Made by a program: the position numbers and the translations under genes. The notes below the pieces were generated by a model. It made no database searches. It saw nothing but the letters and a program-made list of their open reading frames with translations, and was not told the DNA's origin. 5,453 nucleotides of DNA from Candidatus Melainabacteria bacterium (GTDB taxonomy: Bacteria > Cyanobacteriota > Vampirovibrionia > Obscuribacterales > Obscuribacteraceae): positions 1-5,453 of the forward strand of contig PSRH01000047.1 in the NCBI GenBank assembly GCA_003175915.1, in the 5' to 3' direction. The first letter of the stretch is position 1. The number at the start of each line of letters is the position of its first letter. Positions 1 to 3,956 of the stretch are shown one piece after another.

Positions 1-276
1 GAGTGGAAAAATATAGAGATTACAAAACTTATTCTCTCAGAACTCGGAAAGCCAGAGTCTTTGATCAAATTCGTTGAAGACCGTCTCGGTCACGACCGGC
101 GTTACGCGATTGATTCGACTAAAATACAGACTGAACTTGGTTGGTCGCCAAAATATACGTTCGAAACGGGTATTCGCGAAACAATCAAGTGGTACAAGGC
201 CAATCAAAATTGGTTGACGGCTGTCAGCCCTGCCCAACCAGTTGCAGTCCCCACCTCTGCCCTGAGTGGCGTTTGA
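1..276 (+). CDS. rfbB: dTDP-glucose 4,6-dehydratase, C-terminal part (5' end outside window)
   Basis: The frame is open from base 1 and ends at TGA 274-276, giving the last 91 residues of a protein that is normally about 320-350 residues. The sequence LGKPESLIKFVEDR followed by LGHDRRYAIDSTKI and ELGW is the hallmark C-terminal segment of RmlB/RfbB, an extended short-chain dehydrogenase. This enzyme uses bound NAD+ to turn dTDP-glucose into dTDP-4-keto-6-deoxyglucose in the cytoplasm, and the segment contributes to nucleotide-sugar binding. The usual DRPGHDRRY has Leu in place of Pro. The N-terminal Rossmann fold and catalytic YxxxK lie outside the window. After the typical WYKANQNW end there is an Ala/Pro/Val-rich tail of about 20 residues that looks lineage-specific. 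rfbD follows 78 bp downstream on the same strand, consistent with one operon. Family assignment is firm; other NDP-sugar dehydratases are much less likely given the GHDRRYAID motif. Confidence 0.93.
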   Translation, partial: EWKNIEITKLILSELGKPESLIKFVEDRLGHDRRYAIDSTKIQTELGWSPKYTFETGIRETIKWYKANQNWLTAVSPAQPVAVPTSALSGV

Positions 277-354
277 GGTTGGCGCATCGAATCCGGAGCT
301 TCTCAGAGAAAGGTTAACCCCTAAGTGACTAAGAACGGCAAAAATCGAGAAAAC

Positions 355-1218
355 ATGAAGATCGCCATTACAGGAGCTGGCGGCATGCTTGGCCAGGCTC
401 TTTCCCCCTGTCTGGAGAGCCGCAGCCATGAAACTATCGATTTACCGAAAGAAGAACTCAATGTCACAAATTTCTCGCGGGTGAAAGAAGTTCTTTCCAA
501 AATTAAAGACCTCGACCTTGTCATCCACTGCGCCGCCTACACCAAGGTTGATCAAGCAGAGTCAGAGCCTGGGCTTGCCTACTTTATCAATGCTTACGGC
601 ACAGAGAATATTGCCGTCGTCTGTAACCACCTCAATGTGCCGATGCTCTATGTCAGCACCGACTACGTTTTCGACGGAGAACAGAAGCAACCTTACACTC
701 CCTGGGACTTGACCCATCCTCTTTCGGTTTATGGCAAATCGAAACTTGCCGGTGAAATGGCTGTGCAGCGCCATCTAACCAAGTTTTATATCGTCAGAAC
801 GAGTTGGTTGTACGGGCCGCACGGCAAGAACTTCGTCGAAACTATCATCAGTTTGGCCGACGCGCGCAAGCCCTTGCGGATCGTGTCCGATCAAATCGGC
901 TCGCCAACCTGCACTCTCAGCCTGGCTGAAGTGATTGCCGACTTGATTCCGACCGAGCGCTGGGGTGTATATCATGCCTCCGATGACGGTATCACTAGCT
1001 GGTACGAATTTGCTAAAGCGATCGTGCAAGATCCCAGCGTTCAGGTTACCCCAATCGAAACTAAAGATATGCCTCGACCCGCAACCAGGCCCAAGTATTC
1101 CGTCCTGGATAAAACCTCTTTGATCAATACCATTGGAAGAGAACTGCCTTCCTGGCAAGACTCTTTGAACACGTATCTACAGCTCCGGGCATTAAGAGAG
1201 CCGGCCGTTAAAAGGTAA
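355..1218 (+). CDS. rfbD: dTDP-4-dehydrorhamnose reductase
   Basis: RmlD/RfbD is an extended SDR that reduces dTDP-4-keto-L-rhamnose to dTDP-L-rhamnose with NAD(P)H, the last step of dTDP-rhamnose synthesis in the cytoplasm. Read from ATG 355 it is 287 residues, the usual family length. Visible motifs are MKIAITGAGGMLG at the N-terminus (nucleotide-binding GxxGxxG, residues 7-13), STDYVFDG (101-108), the catalytic YGKSK (Tyr126, Lys130), RTSWLYG (148-154), the substrate-region GSPTCT (182-187) and the late RPKYSVLD. ATG 355 is chosen because the family begins directly with MKIxITG and a short GAGA lies 4 nt upstream. An in-frame GTG at 325 would add ten polar residues and has only a distant AAAGG (309-313). 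The gene lies 78 bp after rfbB and is probably co-transcribed. Function is confident; only the exact start is open. Confidence 0.95.
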   Translation: MKIAITGAGGMLGQALSPCLESRSHETIDLPKEELNVTNFSRVKEVLSKIKDLDLVIHCAAYTKVDQAESEPGLAYFINAYGTENIAVVCNHLNVPMLYVSTDYVFDGEQKQPYTPWDLTHPLSVYGKSKLAGEMAVQRHLTKFYIVRTSWLYGPHGKNFVETIISLADARKPLRIVSDQIGSPTCTLSLAEVIADLIPTERWGVYHASDDGITSWYEFAKAIVQDPSVQVTPIETKDMPRPATRPKYSVLDKTSLINTIGRELPSWQDSLNTYLQLRALREPAVKR

Positions 1219-1267
1219 CCTTCAAAAGTCTGGAATGCAGGCACGATACGGCTTCCGGCAAAGCTTA

Positions 1268-1291
1268 GAAATGTCTTTTCTTAGAGATTTC
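1268..1291. repeat. Imperfect inverted repeat between rfbD and the epimerase gene
   Basis: GAAAT-g-TCT (1268-1276) can pair with AGA-g-ATTTC (1283-1291) around the loop TTTCTT, giving eight Watson-Crick pairs with one G-G mismatch. It is AT-rich and 50 nt after the rfbD stop. No clear U-run follows, so it is a poor intrinsic terminator; it could be an operator-like site or chance. The same stretch also reads as two near-direct copies of CTTAGAxAT. Confidence 0.25.
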
Positions 1292-1333
1292 CCTGCTGAT
1301 GTGAAGGGCATTGTAGACTGGCACACAATCGCT

Positions 1334-1342
1334 TGCTATTCT
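1334..1342 (+). promoter_or_regulatory. Possible extended -10 promoter for the RmlC-like gene
   Basis: TGCTATTCT fits an extended -10 element (TGnTATAAT, two mismatches) about 60 nt before ATG 1402. A TTGTAG at 1311-1316 lies too far upstream (20 nt spacing) for a good -35, so recognition would rely on the extended -10. The 183-bp gap after rfbD is large for an operon interior, which makes an internal promoter plausible. The evidence is weak motif matching only. Confidence 0.22.
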
Positions 1343-1401
1343 CTTGTAGTCCTATCCGTCTCCGACCGCACTCTTCCCAATCAAGCGCTGCAAATTGAGC
1401 C

Positions 1402-1974
1402 ATGACCTTACAGAAAACCATGTTTAAGCCCCTGACAAAGGACGCGATCGCTCCCCAGTATGCCGACGATCTAACCGTGCAGGATTATTCGAAGAAACCT
1501 GTTATCGACGGGGTGCAGCTTATCCCGCTAAACATGTTCATGGACGATGGCGGCTCCCTGGCTGAGATATTGCGTTTTGACGATGAAGGAAATTGCCAGG
1601 TCCTCCCTGAGTTCAAAATCAAGCAGGCTACGTTCTCGCAAATGATGCCCGGCACCATCAAGGCATTCCACATGCACTATAACCAGGAAGACATCTGGTT
1701 CGTAATGCCTTACGATCGATTGCTGATCGGCCTGGTAGATTGCCGGCAAAATTCCAAAACCTTCAACGTATCAATGCGTTTCGTCATGGGCGGAGGCCGC
1801 GCTCAGGCTCTCTACATACCCCGCGGCGTAGCTCATGGACTGGCTAATGTGTGGCTTCAGCCTGCCAATATGATCTATTGCGTCAATCAGTGCTTCGATC
1901 CTGTCAATCCAGACGAACTCCGTCTCCCCTGGAATACACTGGGAGACGATTTCTGGGAAATCCGCAAGGGTTAA
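1402..1974 (+). CDS. rfbC: RmlC-like cupin, dTDP-4-dehydrorhamnose 3,5-epimerase family
   Basis: A 190-residue single-domain cupin. The core aligns to RmlC: IKQATFSQMMPGTIKAFHMH (73-92), then LLIGLVDCRQNSKTF (107-121), then LYIPRGVAHGL (137-147) and MIYCVNQCFDP (157-167). RmlC inverts C3 and C5 of dTDP-4-keto-6-deoxyglucose to give dTDP-4-keto-L-rhamnose. By alignment to the Salmonella enzyme from memory, the catalytic His63 (His90), His120 (His145) and Tyr133 (Tyr159) are kept. Arg60 becomes Lys87, the substrate-contacting Lys73 is lost (Asp97/Ile98), and Tyr139 becomes Phe165. The motif RGLHxQ is therefore KAFHMH. An extra N-terminal segment of about 35 residues precedes the fold. Its position after rfbB and rfbD supports the RmlC role, but a related 3- or 5-epimerase, isomerase or non-catalytic sugar cupin is possible. 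The start ATG 1402 has a weak GAG upstream. Its stop overlaps the opposing gene by 4 bp. Confidence 0.8.
   Translation: MTLQKTMFKPLTKDAIAPQYADDLTVQDYSKKPVIDGVQLIPLNMFMDDGGSLAEILRFDDEGNCQVLPEFKIKQATFSQMMPGTIKAFHMHYNQEDIWFVMPYDRLLIGLVDCRQNSKTFNVSMRFVMGGGRAQALYIPRGVAHGLANVWLQPANMIYCVNQCFDPVNPDELRLPWNTLGDDFWEIRKG
1444..1451. repeat. HIP1-type octamer GCGATCGC
   Basis: A single perfect copy of the highly iterated palindrome described from cyanobacterial genomes, lying inside the RmlC-like coding region. Its core CGATCG is found at seven further places (1019, 1713, 3384, 4154, 4495, 4515, 5354), against about 1.3 expected for a random hexamer in this length. It is informative about the host rather than about this gene. 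Confidence 0.5.
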
Positions 1975-2804
1975 AAGAAGCCGGTTTTCTTTTTCGGTCG
2001 GTAGACAATGCCTGCTGCTTGGGCGGAGCGTCCGGTTAATTTCAACACTTCTCTATACTTGCTGATTGTTGCTTCGACGATTGGCGAATCCTTCCAGTCG
2101 TACTTTTCCTCGACTTGCAGCATCTGCTTGAGCAATTTCTCGGCTTTGCTATATTGCTTTTGCTTGATTAAAATTCGGGCGATATTGGCTGAGCAATTTA
2201 GCACGGCGAGATCGTCGGCCCCGAAATACTTCTTCGTAAGGGAAGCCTTTTCTTGAAAGGACTTGAGAGCCAAATCAAACTTTCCTTCCTTTTCGTAGGC
2301 TTCGCCAATCAGTTGCATCGTAACGAGAGATTGCCTGTGGAATGGACCAAGCTGTTTCTTTCTGATCGACAGAAGTTGCTTAAGGTAGGGGAGCGTCGAA
2401 CCGCATTTGCCGTCGGCACACGTGACCCGAACAACACTTTCCAAAGTGGGAACCAGAGAGATACTATCGGCACCGAATAATTTCTCCTGCCTTTTTAAAG
2501 CAGCAATGTAAGTTATTTGCGCTTCTGCCAATCTTCGTTGGTGTTCAAATGCATCACCAAGGCTATTGAGACTTTGAATTAAGCGAGGATCGTTGTCGCC
2601 AAAGCGGACCGCTTCTTGCACTGCTCTACTGTGAAATCGCACCGCCGTTTGATAGTCGCCCTTTCTGGCGGCGCTCATTCCGATCTTAGAGTCCTTTTCC
2701 CAGTTTGGCGCCGGCTCCTTTCTCTCAAGGTGAGCGCAAGCCGAAAGACTGAGAATGGAAAGAAGGCTCATTGCCCGAAGTGATTGTCGTTCCCTAATAA
2801 CCAT
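1971..2804 (-). CDS. Tetratricopeptide-repeat lipoprotein
   Basis: A 277-residue protein of unknown specific role. The N-terminus has basic residues (Arg4, Arg6, Arg10), a short hydrophobic stretch and the lipobox LSAC with Cys23, so it should be exported, cleaved by signal peptidase II and lipid-anchored. From residue about 44 to 255 it consists of helical repeats of the kinesin-light-chain-like TPR type with spacing near 42: ARKGDYQTAVRFHSRAV, NSLGDAFEHQRRLAEAQITY, a degenerate repeat with a Cys129/Cys134 pair, GEAYEKEGKFDLALKSF and ARILIKQKQYSKAEKLL. Such repeats are protein-interaction scaffolds. The tail is basic (YRPKKK). ATG 2804 is preferred because the internal ATG (residue 12) would leave a signal peptide without positive charge; neither has a clear Shine-Dalgarno. 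It faces the RmlC-like gene and may have no functional link to it. Confidence 0.85.
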   Translation of the reverse strand: MVIRERQSLRAMSLLSILSLSACAHLERKEPAPNWEKDSKIGMSAARKGDYQTAVRFHSRAVQEAVRFGDNDPRLIQSLNSLGDAFEHQRRLAEAQITYIAALKRQEKLFGADSISLVPTLESVVRVTCADGKCGSTLPYLKQLLSIRKKQLGPFHRQSLVTMQLIGEAYEKEGKFDLALKSFQEKASLTKKYFGADDLAVLNCSANIARILIKQKQYSKAEKLLKQMLQVEEKYDWKDSPIVEATISKYREVLKLTGRSAQAAGIVYRPKKKTGFF

Positions 2805-2866
2805 GGTTTCAGCAAATCGATCAATTGTTCTTCTTTATTCCCGCTCTCTGACGTTAACGCTTTCTC

Positions 2867-2883
2867 ACGGGCAGGACGCCCGT
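2867..2883. repeat. Hairpin ACGGGC / GCCCGT
   Basis: ACGGGC (2867-2872) and GCCCGT (2878-2883) are perfect inverted copies around the 5-nt loop AGGAC. The GC-rich 6-bp stem is not followed by a T-run on either strand, so it is not a standard terminator. On the minus strand it would lie about 60 nt before the TPR start codon, in its possible leader or operator region. Confidence 0.4.
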
Positions 2884-2910
2884 TCTTATCTGCGAATCCA
2901 GGGACTTACT

Positions 2911-3025
2911 TAGGCTATTGGGCGATTGCTCAGCTATTCCTGCTGAAATCAGCCCGAAAGCCGCCCGGCTTACCAAAAGGCATAGTGCCTGAAAGCACGG
3001 ATAGCGGCGGTGTTTTAATAGCCTA
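2911..3025. other. Candidate structured RNA or foldable DNA element (multibranch)
   Basis: TAGGCTATT (2911-2919) is perfectly complementary to AATAGCCTA (3017-3025), a 9-bp closing helix. Directly stacked on it is a long hairpin: GGGC, GATT and TCAGC (2920-2934, GC bulge) pairing with GCTGA, AATC and GCCC (2942-2955, one A bulge) around a 7-nt loop, 13 pairs in all. Then AAGCC/GGCTT (2958-2971, loop GCCC) and AGGCA/TGCCT (2978-2990, loop TAG). An alternative pairing GTGC/GCAC (2985-2998) excludes the last helix. I recognise no known riboswitch or RNA family in it. The 9-bp ends could also be terminal inverted repeats of a tiny element, but I see no target-site duplication. The strand is undecided. 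Confidence 0.4.
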
Positions 3026-3041
3026 TCCACGGGTATATTAA

Positions 3042-3071
3042 TTGCGGCGAGTCGCTCGATTTTACTATTCT
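3042..3071 (+). promoter_or_regulatory. Possible promoter for the methyltransferase
   Basis: TTGCGG (3042-3047) and TATTCT (3066-3071) have an 18-nt spacing and would start transcription near 3078, just before the Shine-Dalgarno at 3095-3100. The -10 hexamer is the same TATTCT found before the RmlC-like gene. A small CGAG/CTCG hairpin (3048-3058) lies inside the spacer. The match to consensus is modest. Confidence 0.28.
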
Positions 3072-3094
3072 AGTCAGGTTTAGGTATTCACTCC

Positions 3095-3100
3095 GGAGGG
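3095..3100 (+). promoter_or_regulatory. Strong Shine-Dalgarno GGAGGG of the methyltransferase gene
   Basis: GGAGGG is the best ribosome-binding sequence seen in front of any gene here. Downstream in the methyltransferase frame come CTA, GCT, then CTG (3107), CTG (3110) and ATA (3113). No ATG, GTG or TTG exists in any frame until ATG 3150, which is in another frame. The site thus argues for initiation at about 3107-3113 rather than at GTG 3191, which has no Shine-Dalgarno. Confidence 0.55.
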
Positions 3101-3106
3101 CTAGCT

Positions 3107-3910
3107 CTGCTGATAACTCGAGCAAAAAAATACAACGAAGCATTCTTCGATGAGACGCTGGAAACATCGCTGTCCTCAGCGCTCGTCATAGTGCCGATAA
3201 TTATGGATCTTATTCCCGTGTCAAGCGTTATCGATCTGGGTTGCGGCACCGGAAGCTGGCTGTCTGCATTTAAGAAGTGCGGCGTCAAGGATGTGCAGGG
3301 TCTTGATTCTAGTGATGTGGATAAAGAGGTTTTTCAAATTGATCTTGCCGAATTTAGGCAATTCGATATCACTAAGCCCCTTACGATCGACAAGAAATTT
3401 GATCTGGCCTGCTCGTTAGAGGTAGCGGAACACCTTCCTGAAAGCGCTGCTGAAACAATTGTGGAATCACTGACGAAGCTGGCTCCAGTAGTTCTTTTCT
3501 CGGCTGCGGTTCCTTTCCAGGGAGGCACTGACCATACAAACGAGCAGTGGCCGGAATATTGGGAGAAAATTTTTCGCAAGCACGGATTCCGTGTAGTTGA
3601 CTGTATCAGACAACTGGTTTGGAACAACGAGCGTGTGGCCTATTGGTATGCCCAAAATCTGCTGTTGTTTGTGCGTGCCGATGCGCTTGATAAATTCCCC
3701 AAACTTGAGCCCTATCTTGCTGATACCAACCCGGAGTATCTCAGCAGAATACATCCTAAGATGTACCTGAAGTCGAGGCAGGAGCTCTCCAATCCAAAAT
3801 ATATTGTCATGCGCACGATTTGGAACTGGCTTCCCAGACCTATTCGGGTCCGACTAATCAAGCAGCTTGCTTACAATTTCTGGAAGCAGGTAGGCTCCTC
3901 CTACGAATAG
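3107..3910 (+). CDS. Class I SAM-dependent methyltransferase with non-canonical start
   Basis: The Rossmann-type methyltransferase motifs are clear. Counting from GTG 3191, VIDLGCGTGSWL (13-24) is the SAM-binding motif I, GLDSSDVD (37-44) carries the acidic ribose-binding position, SLEVAEHLPE (75-84) is the post-motif and VVLFSAAVPFQGGTDHTNEQW (100-120) is typical of a bacterial family common in polysaccharide loci. Substrate is unknown; a sugar or lipid-linked glycan is an inference. The open frame continues upstream of 3191 to a stop at 3071-3073 and encodes TRAKKYNEAFFDE and ETSLSSALVIVP, matching the family's usual N-terminal helix. I therefore extend the gene to CTG 3107 (267 residues), 6 nt after GGAGGG. 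ATA 3113 would give the neat MTRAKKYNEAFF start if it were a mutated or misread ATG. The conservative start GTG 3191 gives 239 residues. The stop is TAG 3908-3910. Confidence 0.85.
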   Translation: MLITRAKKYNEAFFDETLETSLSSALVIVPIIMDLIPVSSVIDLGCGTGSWLSAFKKCGVKDVQGLDSSDVDKEVFQIDLAEFRQFDITKPLTIDKKFDLACSLEVAEHLPESAAETIVESLTKLAPVVLFSAAVPFQGGTDHTNEQWPEYWEKIFRKHGFRVVDCIRQLVWNNERVAYWYAQNLLLFVRADALDKFPKLEPYLADTNPEYLSRIHPKMYLKSRQELSNPKYIVMRTIWNWLPRPIRVRLIKQLAYNFWKQVGSSYE

Positions 3911-3928
3911 GCAGAAACCGGTTTCGCC
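3911..3928. terminator. Palindromic hairpin between convergent genes
   Basis: GAAACCGGTTTC (3914-3925) is a perfect 12-bp palindrome, extended by GC (3911-3912) pairing with GC (3926-3927) past a bulged A. It begins immediately after the methyltransferase stop in a 46-bp gap between convergent genes, where a bidirectional terminator is expected. Only CTTT follows on the plus strand, so an intrinsic terminator would be weak. Confidence 0.35.
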
Positions 3929-3937
3929 TTTAGTCAA

Positions 3938-3954
3938 ATCCGGCGCATCCGGCG
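3938..3954. repeat. Tandem 8-mer ATCCGGCG, two copies
   Basis: ATCCGGCG (3938-3945) and ATCCGGCG (3947-3954) repeat with a 9-bp period immediately downstream of the minus-strand gene's stop codon. Each copy contains the self-complementary CCGG, so the pair can form a short 4-bp hairpin. It may be part of the terminator region or chance. Confidence 0.4.
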
Positions 3955-3956
3955 TT

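Larger units (their letters stand above)
2805..3106. other. Gene-free divergent intergenic region rich in inverted repeats
   Basis: About 300 bp separate the starts of the minus-strand TPR gene and the plus-strand methyltransferase. An 85-codon plus-strand frame (2784-3041) covers most of it, but its translation has no recognisable domain and it coincides with the hairpins described below, so I do not call it a gene. The region should hold promoters for both neighbours. It contains at least five short helices between 2867 and 3058, a much denser cluster than elsewhere in the window. Confidence 0.6.

Noticed and set aside
325..354. GTG 325 as the rfbD start
   Set aside because: It adds ten polar residues before the canonical MKIAITGAGGMLG beginning; the only SD-like AAAGG is 11 nt away. 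ATG 355 fits the family better.
775..1158. 127-codon minus-strand frame opposite rfbD
   Set aside because: Antisense shadow of a gene with intact catalytic and cofactor motifs; no independent support.
2852..2883. Integron attC-like site near GTTAACG and the GCCCGT hairpin
   Set aside because: GTTAACG does not fit the GTTRRRY core (C where a purine is needed), no matching RYYYAAC partner is positioned to pair with it, and no integrase or cassette array is present.
2784..3041. 85-codon plus-strand frame in the divergent intergenic region
   Set aside because: No recognisable domain and no Shine-Dalgarno. It starts inside the TPR signal-peptide region on the opposite strand and overlaps the hairpin cluster; its composition does not look coding.
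3124..3130. A7 run as a programmed frameshift or sequencing-indel site explaining the missing methyltransferase start
   Set aside because: The methyltransferase frame is already open through the run, and neither alternative frame upstream offers an ATG, GTG or TTG near the Shine-Dalgarno. A frameshift solves nothing.
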